Assembly: GCA_026874595.1 (NCBI GenBank)
Contig: CM049320.1
Coordinates: 52,853,070-52,917,069 of the forward strand
DNA from: Sipunculus nudus
Taxonomy: Eukaryota > Annelida > Sipuncula > Golfingiida > Sipunculidae
Direction: 5' to 3'
DNA: 64,000 nt
The position numbers were made by a program, and so were the translations under genes. Positions 12,453 through 25,055 of this stretch are shown here, piece after piece. The notes beneath the pieces were generated by a model that did no database searches, was not told where the DNA came from, and saw nothing but the letters and a program-made list of their open reading frames with translations. The number at the start of each line of letters is the position of its first letter. The stretch's first letter is position 1.

Positions 12453-15400
12453 AATAAACCATGTTGAACCTAAAGCATACAGTGTCCCACAAAAGTAAAA
12501 TTTGAGATGATTTCTTCAGTTTAACCCTAGATTTTTCATTTTGGCCGTTGTTTTAGCTATTTTGTGTTGGTAAGCGCGCCTTTTATTTTAAATGTAAAAC
12601 ATCAAGCACATCCCACTGATACCGATATATGGCTGTTATAACAACAATAAAAAACTACCTGATATTAACATTTTATTAACGTTTCTACATAGTCTTAAAG
12701 TCTGCAATCTAGCTGTTTGTTTTTCTTAAATAAAAAAATAGTGAGTCTTTCCTCCCCTAACAATTAAGACAATGAGTTAAATATTCCAAACGCATACTTC
12801 CTGCGTAACAACACTCCTTCCTGTCCTAACTATTAGTGTAATAAAGTCACACTTCCGTAACCGACATTCATTGGTTCAATTCACATCGACAGTAAACCGA
12901 ATTTTCTGTGTATTCTAGTTTCATCTCTATATACAATGAACCAGCATGGCTATTCATACATTTCTCTATTTAATACATGCTGAAAACTATATAAGATCAC
13001 TAAATCTACCTTCTGCATGCAAAGTCGCTCTGTTGACACAAGTAATGGATAGTACTCTGACGTCACTACCGTGACGTCATTACTCCGGTTTCTATAAAAT
13101 TATGCAAATACACAGAGGGGCTGGGGATCTGTCGTAACTTATGATTAAAGCAGCCGCCCGGAAATCGTAAGATCATTGGTTCGATTTCCATCGCCAGTGA
13201 ACCGACTTTTCTGTGCATTCTAGTTTCATATCTGTATATAACGATCCAGCATGGCTACTCATACATCTTTCTGTTTGAACCGGCAGTCAAAAATTGATTT
13301 AAAAGAATGTTATAGTAAAGGCCACTAATTTCCAGTGCAATCTACAGGTACTGCAGTGGACAGTACGTCACTTCATTCAGATTGCAAATAAACAAAAAAA
13401 GTCATATGTATCTTACAAAATATTTCTTATTTCATAAATCATTCCCGATATTAATATAAGTTACTTCATTTTACTTTATTAGAATGTTACCCAGTAGAAG
13501 AGAATACCATTGTATCTGAAGTCTTCACACTTGCCCTTGAAGTTATTATCAAAACTCTTAATTATGTGTCCTAAGTATGTGTGCTAACAAACGGCTCTTT
13601 GCAAGTACTGAACTATTAATCTTAGTCTTCGGTTGATACGATAAAAAGTACAAAGGTTACACAAATCATTTTGGATGGCCGCTAACGCACAGTAAATGTA
13701 CTGTTATCGGTTTCCCATTGTTTGTGGCAGGTGGTTATGTGTGTGGTTCCGTATACAGTCATAAAATTCCTAATATTTATTCGTTTACTCATACGCTTTT
13801 TATTGCAGGCCTTAATTCGAAGCAAACATATAGCAAGCCTCAAGACGTTGATCAAACTAGTAACCTGATATAATTTAATAAAATATAATATATAGGGAAT
13901 AAATGATGTGAACATGTAACCTGTAGTAATGAAAATGAATATTCAATAATAAATATATATCATTGTAGAATACAATAATGGGTAAACTGAGTATGTGTAA
14001 AAAATAACACAATGTAATGTAATCTAATTAGTGGTAAAACAAAGTAAAACAAGGAATAACACCGTTAACTTAAGTATAACAAATTATAAAATTTAACGGT
14101 CAAATATTAAAGTGATATTACAGATAATAATAATAATGATATTGATAACAATAATAATAATGACAATAATAATAATAATAAACTGACAGAAATAATACAG
14201 GAAAAAAAAACAGTTTAAAGGAAAATTTAGATGAACACTAGTGGTTGGCATGGGCTATTATAATAGAGGGATAAATGCTTAAACTGTAACATCCAACTTT
14301 CTTCTTGATTGGGCCATTGTATTTATTCTTGAATTTAATTCACAAATTTTTCTTAATCCCGTTTCACGTGAGATTACCCTTTAGTATGCTTTCCCTCATA
14401 TATTTCGCATAGTGTACCATGTGTGGCCATTGGAGTGTTTTTGATTATACTTAATAGTGTCTACGCCAATTTATTTTCATGCTTAATCTTTGACCAGTTT
14501 CGCCAACGATATGGGTTTTGCACATAAACTACGTATAATTATGTTCCTTTTCTGGTACACGTAAATCGTCCATTTATAGACTTTCCCGTTTAATTTGACA
14601 ATATTTTCTTTTATAATTCATGGAAACATAAAACAGTGTGGTATTTTGTATATTAACTTACCAACATAAATATCCGTCAGAGTGGTTTTGTACTTACCAA
14701 TTGGTAACGAAGAAAAGAGGACGCTCATCGACACAAGATTTTGATATTACAGAACTATAGTTTCCCTAGGCCGGATCCAATTACCCTGTATTTGATGTAT
14801 TTGATAGAAGAGAATATCCTTGAACACACTACTGCAGATACTTTTGACACTCCGATAGACACCTCTCGCTAAGAGTAATGACGAGAACAGAGCAGACCTG
14901 TTAATAAACACAGGGCAAAGTGTAAGAATACGTAGCTCAGCCGAAAAAATAATAGACTGGTGTCTCGGACCTGTCAAGGGTGTGATAGGGATAATCAGAA
15001 AACTAATATTTATTCCACTGTTAGTTTAGAGCATTAACAGGAAACTTCTCCGTATTTCAAATTGACCTTAATGTTTCACAAAATAGAGTCTATAATAAAA
15101 ATCGAGATGTTGCCTGGACATTTTGGAAGCATGGATCTCATGAAATTAAATGTTTTTAAACTGTACTAGTTTTCACGAAACCTTTTCACAAAAAGTTTGA
15201 CAAAATATTTCTATTAATTAAATAGGACACTTAAGAATAAACAATATTTAATTTTAACTACCATCGACAGTGCCTAAGTTGCCACATAAGCATAAAAAAG
15301 CCATATGTACATGGATTCAAACTTGGATGCCCATGTTAACGGACAATGTATTTTGAGATTGTAGTATCAAGACAAGTGATATTCTTTTATTTCATTTACA

Positions 15401-16090
15401 TGTCATGGAGGATTATTCATAACTTTCAGGCGGAAGACAGATATAAAGGACTCCATCTGGCTGAGTGGAAACAGCATCTTGCAGACAAATAGAAGTCTAC
15501 TTGGCAGGTATTTAATCAACGCCATGGGCTTTCAAAAAAGCTCAACCAATCAGTCAAAGTGCACCGCAGATTTAATACAATGTGAACAGTATTATTTCTA
15601 AAAGTGAACCTAGCTGCTGACAGTTAAGATTAAATTTCAGACGGATTTATCGATATATATATATACACACATACACACACACACACATTAATTCACAACT
15701 TTTGGCTCTAGGGCTGGGGTAGTGCGTGGTTAATTTACCTATGGTTTTATGACCATAATCTTCAAGCTCTGGCAGAATTGGTTTTCTTCTAAATATTAAT
15801 TACAATTATCCTCAAATATATTTCCTTGCTACGTGCTATTTTTCATGCTGTTTGAATTTAAATTGTTAAATTGTTTGAGTCTTGAACAATATAGAAGTGA
15901 AAAAGTTTGACGAATCTCATTTTCCTTTTGGAATATGAAAGTAAGAAAACCATTAATAAGTACATACAAGGGTATTTGTATCATAGTTGCTAAGACATAA
16001 ATGACACATTCTTTATTGGATCTGCACTTGCATTACATCAAGCCTTATATCAAATAAAGTAAAAAGTATGATCCTATACAGCCCACAGAT
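12453..16090. repeat. 3.63-kb tandem duplication, left copy
   Basis: Nearly every line matches 16091-19727 at an offset of 3630-3635 bases, with scattered substitutions and small indels. The junction near 16090 joins the right end of the unit (GCCCACAGAT) to its left end (AAACCAT). The unit contains a diverged 309-bp tRNA-like repeat (about 12850-13290) with twin CREs at 13058-13065 and 13072-13079, a (TAA)n tract (14122-14183) and a (CA)n tract (15665-15687). The right part is module X. Short minus-strand ORFs at 13682-13915 and 14747-14977 are similar in both copies, which follows from recency and does not show selection. Confidence 0.9.
12850..13290 (+). repeat. Diverged tRNA-like SINE unit with twin CREs
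   Basis: This matches the 309-bp unit of 7545-8358. It has TGACGTCA twice, 14 bp apart (13058-13065 and 13072-13079), then CTATAAAA near 13094, then a decayed tRNA-like part with a B box of the form GGTTCGATTTCC near 13178. The A box is lost. Confidence 0.6.
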
Positions 16091-19000
16091 AAACCATATT
16101 GATACTAAAGCATACAGTGTCCCACAAAAGTAAAATTTGAGATGATTTCTTCAGTTTAACCCTAGATTTTTCATTTTGGCCGTTGTTTTAGCTATTTTGT
16201 GTTGGTAAGCGCGCCTTTTATTTTAAATGTAAAACATCAAGCACATCCCACTGATACCAATATATGGCTGTTATAACAACAATAAAAAACTACCTGATAT
16301 AAACACAACGTTTCTACATAGTCTTAAAGTCTGCAATCTAGCTGTTTGTTTTTCTTAAATAAAAAATAGTGAGAGTCTTTCCTCCCCTAACAATTAAGAC
16401 AATGAGTTAAATATTCCAAACGCATACTTCCTGCGTAACAACACTCCTTCCTGTCCTAACTATTAGTGTAATAAAGTCACACTTCCGTAACCGACATTCA
16501 TTGGTTCAATTCACATCGACAGTAAACCGAATTTTCTGTGTATTCTAGTTTCATCTCTATATACAATGAACCAGCATGGCTATTCATACATTTCTCTATT
16601 TAATACATGCTGAAAACTATATAAGATCACTAAATCTACCTTCTGCGTGCAAAGTCGCTCTGTTGACACAAGTAATGGATAGTACTCTGACGTCACTACC
16701 GTGACGTCACTACTCCGGTTTCTATAAAATTATGCAAATACACAGAGGGGCTGGGGATCTGTCGTAATTTATGGTTAAAGCAGCCGCCCGGAAATCGTAA
16801 GATCATTGGTTCGATTTCCATCGCCAGTGAACCGACTTTTCTGTGCATTCTAGTTTCATATCTGTATATAACGATCCAGCATGGCTACTCATACATTTTT
16901 CTGTTTGAACCGGCAGTCAAAAATTGATTTAAAAGAATGTTATAGTAAAGGCCACTAATTTCCAGTGCAATCTACAGGTACTGCAGTGGACAGTACGTCA
17001 CTTCATTCAGATTGCAAATATACAAAAAAAGTCATATGTATCTTACAAAATATTTCTTATTTCATAAATCATTCCCGATATTAATATAAGTTACTTCATT
17101 TTACTTTATTAGAATGTTACCCAGTAGTAGAGAATACCATTGTATCTGAAGTCTTCACACTTGCCCTTGAAGTTATTATCAAAACTCTTAATTATGTGTC
17201 CTAAGTATGTGTGCTAACAAACGGCTCTTTGCAAGTACTGAACTATTAATCTTAGTCTTCGGTTGATACGATAAAAAGTACAAAGGTTACACAAATCATT
17301 TTGGATGGCCGCTAACGCACAGTAAATGTACTGTTATCGGTTTCCCATTGTTTGTGGCAGGTGGTTATGTGTGTGGTTCCGTATACAGTCATAAAATTCC
17401 TAATATTTATTCGTTTACTCATACGCTTTTTATTGAAGGCCTTAATTCGAAGCAAACATATAGCAAGCCTCAAGACGTTGATCAAACTAGTAACCTGATA
17501 TAATTTAATAAAATATAATATATAGGGAATAAATGATGTGAACATGTAACCTGTAGTAATGAAAATGAATATACAATAATAAATATATATCATTGTAGAA
17601 TACAATAATGGGTAAACTGAGTATGTGTAAAAAATAACACAATGTAATGTAATCTAATTAGTGGTAAAACAAAGTAAAACAAGGAATAACACCGTTAACT
17701 AAAGTATAACAAATTATAAAATTTAACGGTCAAATATTAAAGTGATATTACAGATAATAATAATAATGATATTGATAACAATAATAATAATGACAATAAT
17801 AATAATAATAAACTGACAGAAATAATACAGGAAAGAAAAAACAGTTTAAAGGAAAATTTAGATGAACACTAGTGGTTGGCATGGGCTATTATAATAGAGG
17901 GATAAATGCTTAAACTGTAACATCCAACTTTCTTCTTGATTGGGCCATTGTATTTATTCTTGAATTTAATTCACAAATTTTTCTTAATCTCGTTTCACGT
18001 GAGATTACCCTTATGTATGCTTTCCCTCATATATTTCGCATAGTGTACCATGTGTGGCCATTGGAGTGTTTTTGATTATACTTAATAGTGTCTACGCCAA
18101 TTTATTTTCATGCTTAATCTTTGACCAGTTTCGCCAACGATATGGGTTTTGCACATAAACTACGTATAATTATGTTCCTTTTCTGGTACACGTAAATCGT
18201 CCATTTATAGATTTTTCCGTTTAATTTGACAATATTTTCTTTTATAATTCATGGAAACATAAAACAGTGTGGTATTTTGTATATTAACTTACCAACATAA
18301 ATATCCGTCAGAGGGATTTTGTACTTACCAATTGGTAACGAAGTAAAGAGGACGCTCATCGACACAAGATTTTGATATAACAGAACTATAGTTTCCCTAG
18401 GCCGGATCCAATTACCCTGTATTTGATGTATTTGATAGAAGAGAATATCCTTGAACACACTACTGCAGATACTTTTGACACTCCGATAGACACCTCTCGC
18501 TAAGAGTAATGACGAGAACAGAGCAGACCTGTTAATAAACACAGGGCAAAGTGTAAGAATACGTAGCTCAGCCGAAAAAATAATAGACTGGTGTCTCGGA
18601 CCTGTCAAGGGTGTGATAGGGATAATCAGAAAACTGATAAGTATTCCACTGTTAGTTTAGAGCATTAACAGGAAACTTCTCCGTATTTCAAATTGACCTT
18701 AATGTTTCACAAAATAGAGTCTATAATAAAAATCGAGATGTTGCCTGGACATTTTGGAAGCATGGATCTCATGAAATTAAATGTTTTTAAACTGTACTAG
18801 TTTTCACGAAACCTTTTCACAAAAAGTTTGACAAAATATTTCTATTAATTAAATAGGACACTTAAGAATAAACAATATTTAATTTAACTACCATCGACAG
18901 TGCCTAAGTTGCCACATAAGCATAAAAAAGCCATATGTACATGGATTCAAACTTGGATGCCCATGTTAACGGACAATGTATTTTGAGATTGTAGTATCAA

Positions 19001-19727
19001 GACAAGTGATATTCTTTTATTTCATTTACATGTCATGGAGGATTATTCATAGCTTTCAGGCGGAAGACAGATATAAAGGACTCCATCTGGCTGAGTGGAA
19101 ACAGCATCTTGCAGACAAATAGAAGTCTACTTGGCAGGTATTTAATCAACGCCATGGGCTTTCAAAAAAGCTCAACCAATCAGTCAAAGTGCACCGCAGA
19201 ATTAATACAATGTAAACAGTATTATTTCTAAAAGTGAACCTAGCTGCTGACAGTTAGATTAAATTTCAGACGGATTTATCGATATATATATACACACATA
19301 CACACACACACACACACACATTAATTCACAACTTTTGGCTCTAGGGCTGGGGTAGTGCGTGGTTAATTTACCTATGGTTTTATGACCATAATCTTCAAGC
19401 TCTGGCAGAATTGGTTTTCTTCTAAATATTAATTACAATTATCCTCAAATATATTTCCTTGCTACATGCTATTTTTCATGCTGTTTGAATTTAAATTGTT
19501 AAATTGTTTGAGTCTTGAACAATATAGAAGTGTAAAAGTTGGACGAATCTCATTTTCCTTTTGGAATATGAAAGTAAGAAAACCATTAATAAGTACATAC
19601 AAGGGTATTTGTATCATAGTTGCTAAGACATAAATGACACCTTCTTTATTGGATCTGCACCTGCATTACATCAAGCCTTTTATCAAATAAAGTTAAAAGT
19701 ATGATCTTATACAGCCCACAGATACTG
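16091..19727. repeat. 3.63-kb tandem duplication, right copy
   Basis: Right-hand copy of 12453-16090. Twin CREs are at 16688-16695 and 16702-16709. The CA tract (about 19289-19320) is longer than in the left copy, and the 12670 region has a roughly 10-base deletion near 16300. Beyond 19727 the sequence goes on as unduplicated module X, so this copy keeps the ancestral right flank. Confidence 0.9.
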
Positions 19728-20800
19728 CGCCCTCCAAAGAAACTGCCATGCAGGACCTGCATTAATCACAGAGACAACACCGGGACAAACGTCATAAGGC
19801 CGATGATTATGAACTAATACATTGTGAGATACTGCTCACATCTTTTAATTTAAGATCACCTCTTTATTATGTGTCAGATCATAATCCTTACTTAATTGCG
19901 ATCGCCCGGCCAAATACATAAAAAAATATCCTATGCCCAATCGGTAGCTGTCAAACCACCATTCTCCTAACAAGACCAATTGAATGCACGGATCAGCATT
20001 CATTAGTTCGTGGAACTATGCATATGGAGCAGTAACATTGTTTTCCAGTTAGCTGACAAATATTAATTGAATCATTTTTTTTTTTAATCATAAATAACAG
20101 TCCGTGAGTGTAAACTACATAGTTTACCAGGCCCATCTAGCATTTAGCTGGACAAGGACTGTGCTATTTTTATAGTAGTTTTTTTTAATAATTGACATTT
20201 TACTCATTTGGTCCCCGTTTCATTGGTAATAAATTGTAAGCAATCTATGTGCAAAACGGTCGGTTTCGCTTGACATGGGGTACTTATAAATAAAAAGGAA
20301 ACAAAAGATATCAGTAGTATATAGATATAATTAACGTTATACGACAGACTACTTTGAACAGGATAACTCAATAATCAGGACAAAAATGTATGTCTTTGTG
20401 TGTCCGACTTAGAGGATTTTATTGTATATATGTTTGTAATTAAGTGGGCCACTCGAGGTTATTGTTTTTCCTTATTTAATGTCCACTACCCTTTAGAATA
20501 TACGCGAATTAATATTTAATCTAATTCATTGGCATTGCATATGGTTACTACCAAACTAGTGCCCTATTGATCTCTGAGGCTTTCGATGGATCCATTATAC
20601 GAGTACAACAGTTATTTAGTTCCTAATCCTCGTATATGTGTTAAATCTTATAAGTCCCTGTTGCTGATGTCACTTTTTTAGTAAGGTGATTATGTGTGGC
20701 TCCTTTAAACATAAATTTGAGAATATTTATATCTAAAGGCTCATAAGCTTTTCACTGCCAGCCTTAATGCCCAGTGAATTTACAACACATAGCGGGAAGT
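19728..20800. repeat. Module X/Y continuation, diverged
   Basis: 19728-20010 matches 1060-1340 of module X. 20447-20475 ('GGCCACTCGAGGTTA') matches the X/Y border at 1363. About 20680-20770 is a very diverged match to 13730-13815 ('TTATGTGTGTGGTTCC' and 'CTTAAT' blocks). No gene is supported. Confidence 0.45.
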
Positions 20801-21600
20801 TTATGTTTGAAAATAATAAAAAGACAAACTTAGCAGCAGGTACAACAAAACAAGGGACTAGACGCGATCAGTATCCCTCAGGCATGTGTAGAATATCAAC
20901 CATAATTAGGCATAAAGACCCTTACAATGGATTGGGAACAAACGCGTTTCTGTCTCCTGATGAATAGGTTTTACTGGCCCGTCCATGAGCAGTAGTTCTT
21001 AAAAATATGAGCCGTTCAGAATGCTTCATAGATGTGATCATGACTCTTTTAGTATCCATGATAATGAATAAAGTTGAACTAAACGGAATGATCATCGCTC
21101 CAGACATGTCTAGATATCGAAAATAATGAATCAGCTGACGAGCTGTTTTTCATACGTGACTTCATATATAAAAAAAATCTGTAGGTATCCTATTATAAAT
21201 TCGAGTCAAGACATGAAAGAAAATTTAAAATAGGAGGAAAATGTTTATACTAATATTTTTAACATTTCAAGAAGTCCTCTGATCAGACTTTTTCTTGACG
21301 GTTTAAATCTTTAAAAATTAATATTTTCCCCATTTTTTATGGGAAATGCTCTTTAAATAATTTCCAATGTATGGTTTTGGTTTAAAAGGCTGCTCCAATC
21401 TTTTATTGCATTATCATTTTAAGCACTACTTTTAGAAAGGTCATTTAAAAGTTGTATTTGGACATACAGTTGTTACCAAACTATGAGGCTTAACAAACCC
21501 TTAATTTCAGCTCAACTAAATAAAAGTGAAAAAGAGCTCATTGTTTGTATATTAATTCTATTTTTTTAAGATTTTTATGGTGGAGGTTATCGCCTCCATT
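20801..21600. other. No gene seen
   Basis: AT-rich sequence. The ORFs at 20767-20967 and 20922-21107 overlap on opposite strands and carry no recognisable motif. Confidence 0.45.
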
Positions 21601-21629
21601 TTTGTAATGCTTGCTTAACTATGTAGTAT

Positions 21630-21935
21630 ATACATCAGCAGAGTCCCAGTCGGGTTTTGGACTTCGTGACAGGGGCTTATACCCGGTTATACTGGTGTCA
21701 ACCAGGTTCGGTGTACAGCTGCTACGGGTCCTGGGAGTGTTTCATCTCTATTGCTGGGTCATAACACCGAGGAACCGGCGAAAGGGGCTCTCTTTTTTAG
21801 TGAAACACGACTTTTGGGCAGTCCCCCATTAAGCCTGGGTGGGGGCCAACCGTGAAAAATCTCACTGCCGAGATTCGAACTCACAACCTCCTGGGTGTGA
21901 GTCCTGTACCAAAGAATCCGGTCGTATGTTTCTTC
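21630..21935 (-). repeat. tRNA-derived SINE
   Basis: On the minus strand a B box GAGTTCGAATCTC (complement of 21870-21882) lies about 35 bases after an A-box-like region (complement of about 21905-21930). Together they form the head of a tRNA-related SINE, with a GC-rich body running leftward to about 21630. GC content is well above the flanks. Small ORFs over this region are artefacts of the SINE. Confidence 0.6.
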
Positions 21936-22139
21936 TAAATATAAGTAGTATATATAGTATATAAATTCTTCTAACAAAAATCCATGACACTCGCGTCGGC
22001 AAGTTTACCTGCGAATCATAGTGTGCCCATTTTTACCAATGAAAATACTTAAAACATTAAAAATTTTCCTTAAACTTTTTGACTAATGAGACCCCCACAA
22101 TCATTTATGTTTCACTCGTATATTTCCGTCTATGTTGAC

Positions 22140-22620
22140 TCTTTTCTTTAACGGCCGCTACGCGGCGCCAGTCTTCATAGCTGACGTTGCATCGCTCGGT
22201 TTTCCGTAGAAACGTTTAGGCCTATCAATCTTTGAACAATACCCGGAATTGCTCTAATTTCAGTGTGATAGAATTCGAATGTTATATTTTCTTCCCAAAA
22301 AGAGAAATTATATGCGTATTTCCCCTATTGCCATGCTACGTGACCGTTCGGCCAGATTAAAAACATGGCTGAAACGGGGCCGGTCGGCAAAAATCGATTT
22401 TTAATCAAACTCAAGTTGTACTTCTTATGCATTAAAATTGAAATAAGAAATATCAACAAAGATTATATTGGACTTAAAGAAATATCTTGTGTAATTATTT
22501 ATTAAACGATCTCGGATGTTGTTCTGGTAACGCATAATCATAATGCATTCCGATGGGGCATTCCGTAACGGCTAGCTATCGGCGGGCCCCGCATCTTCCG
22601 GCGTCCAGTGCGATATTTTA
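22140..22620 (+). promoter_or_regulatory. CpG-rich islet with a possible first exon
   Basis: CpG-dense patches (22150-22205, 22335-22395, 22545-22615) stand out from the AT-rich surroundings. An ATG in good context (AAACATGG) at 22365 opens a 45-codon frame starting MAETGPVGKNRF. CTTCCGGCG near 22596 contains an ETS-type core. This could be the promoter and first exon of a gene whose other exons I cannot find, or simply decayed repeat. Confidence 0.25.
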
Positions 22621-24085
22621 ACACCCATAAATATTTTTTTTATGCTTTGAATGTTGACATTACACGTAAAAGATATTAAATGTTACATATTTAGAGCATT
22701 CTTCTTCAATTTTGACATTACCTCATAATTTAGGGTTTCTTGTCATTTCTATGTCATTGCCTGAGAAATAATTTATGACATTTTCAGCTGTTTTTCCTGA
22801 AAAAAAAGAATAATAAGCGGCATTTTCCAAATCAAAGCGCCAAATATCAACAAATATAATACAATAAAATGTATTGGCTCAATACAATACATGCATTGTA
22901 TATGGAGCACCAGTGAACAATAAATTTGCGACGGAACTTACATACATGATCACAGTTACGCAACCTGAGTGCACATAGGACTATAACATTTCATAATAAA
23001 ATTCAGTATTTGTGCAGCTTGTTTCCACTAAAAAATGATGTAAACATTAATAAACACACCCAAGCTGGCCATCAACTGGTTTGTTGATGCTGATACATTA
23101 CTATAATAATTATCATATTACCTGAGGTTCCGCAGTTGCCCATACAGAAATTCGATACCAAGGGCGCGTTAATATATAGGGTTACTCTTTCATTAGTATC
23201 ATGCAGTATATTAATCTGTGGATTTAGAAAATATCGTGGTTTTGAAATTACGTGGTTTTGACCTGAAACACTATTCCTTGGGTAAGAATTTCGTGGATTA
23301 ATAGTTCCTAGTCAGGCAATGTATTCAAAATTAATATTCCGTGAACAGACGTGAAATTGAGCAAAAGATCAGTGTTTTGCTTATGTTAAAAAATACGCAG
23401 TCCCGGTACAAGCGATATATAGGCTCAATGACACAAATGACAAATATATCGGCTGACTTATCTGAAATTTGTTGGGCGAAGAAAACGAGTGTCTACTCTG
23501 AATTCAAGGACAGTCCGACAAGCTGTCCTCGGAATTTAATTGCCCAGTCGTATTGTCCCGGCGGTGATCGGCTTTTGATCTCCGCTTCCTATACTGGTAC
23601 CCTGCACTATTATGGCCCTCACCAAGCATAGACTGAGCATGAGCAGGGGTGCCATAATAGAGCGGGGGTGCCAGACTACTCAACTTCCCAGTGGACATTA
23701 TGCCCCGCCGGGCAAATTGCTTGGTCCGATTTGGTTTGCGATCGTGAGAACAAATCCTCCGATTAACTGACATACTGGTTGTGATTTTATGAATTATTAG
23801 AAAAAACGGAAGTCAATATTTATATTCTGCATATTCATAAATTAAAAGAGTTAACACTTCTTGGTATGTCGTTCGTTCAGTTTGAACCTTTAGTTGACTG
23901 CAGATCCCTGAAAAGAGATTACAGTTACACTGGGTTCCAGCTCATAACAGTGCTCAACTTGTAAAGTTCATACATACAATAAGCAAGCAAGTGCTACCTG
24001 CGAAATATAAAATCCCATGATTACTATAACTATTATTTTATCATTATTTTATACTATTCAATTTCAATTCCATGTGCATAAAATG
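22621..24085. other. No gene seen; contains a hairpin repeat
   Basis: AT-rich sequence. The only structure recognised is the inverted repeat at 23593-23675, listed separately. Overlapping ORFs on both strands at 23341-23773 include that hairpin and lack known motifs. Confidence 0.4.
23593..23675. repeat. Imperfect inverted repeat (MITE-like hairpin)
   Basis: The left arm 23594-23620 (CTGGTACCCTGCACTATTAT...) and right arm 23645-23674 (...CCATAATAGAGCGGGGGTGCC) are about 29 bases each, inverted, at roughly three-quarters identity. A single related arm occurs at 32601-32633 (CCATAATACAGCGGGGTACC). Shared arms at two loci suggest a small hairpin transposon family. Confidence 0.5.
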
Positions 24086-25055
24086 TGAATATTAATGACC
24101 ATAGAGTGGGAGCGTCAGACAAGTAGGAGTAGTGTCATTATAGAACAGGATTGAATGGGAAAATTCAGGTAATAATATTATTTGTGACAATCATGCATGT
24201 AACCATACTTAGTAAGTAGCAGCCAGGGAATACCGTAAGTTTATTTTTCCCACAGAACGGGTGTGGGGGGATTAGTCATCAAGGAGCGCACTATCATAGG
24301 CCGGGCGGCCCCGCCGGTCACGAGCTGGATTAACTAGATACGATAGAGCGCTAGGGAGCTGTGGTAGCAGATCCCGATAGATACCCCTAGCTAGGTCTCA
24401 ACACAGCACCGGGGGTTATGCCACGGCCGGTTAGGTAACACAGATACGATAGCCAGGTGCGAATCAATCCACGGCCCACAATCAGCTGGGCTGACATGGC
24501 AGTGTTTACACACCTGCGCTACGCGCCAAGAGCACCCCCCCCCCCCCCCGATAAGCCTACGATGGTACGATACCCCTGGCTGATTTAGATAGTGGTGTCA
24601 ATGCCGGCTCAGACTAATTAATCCTGTGCCGGCCCTCAATGTAAAGGCGGGGGGTAGGCAGGTAATAGGGTAATTGTTAGTGGCCAGTATTTACGGCCAA
24701 TAGGAACTCAAATCAGTCAGGATGGGTGGAGTTAGATAATGAATGAAACCAGCGAAAATGGGTAAAAAGGGGTAGAGAGTAGGAACCGGCAGATTTTGGG
24801 CTACTGAACTGAGTTCGCCTGAAAGAGAGATCTTCCGACGCGCATGCGGGGAAGCTCTCTCGATCGTTTCGGTTCCGACCCAGAGAAATTAACTAGCTGT
24901 AAAGTTAGCTTACTGTTAGTAATTATCACGACGTTTCCGAAAGGTCACATCGCTGTACATTCTTGGATTACCGGAATGAATTCAACGGGTGAAATTTACA
25001 ACAGTGTTTTTCTTCTCTCTGCAATGGACTGGCCCGAATCCTGACATCCTTTACA
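24086..25055 (+). repeat. 5' LTR of the gypsy element
   Basis: Begins TGAATATTAATGACC and ends TTTACA. It matches 30175-31143 throughout, including a C homopolymer (about 24534-24549). GC content is higher than the host sequence. Confidence 0.92.

Noticed and set aside
13682-18608. Conserved ORFs shared by both copies of the 3.63-kb duplication
   Set aside because: Similarity follows from the recent duplication; there are no domains, no splice pattern and no codon bias.
23504-23773. 89-codon minus-strand ORF rich in basic residues
   Set aside because: It runs through a hairpin repeat, overlaps an ORF on the other strand and matches no known family.
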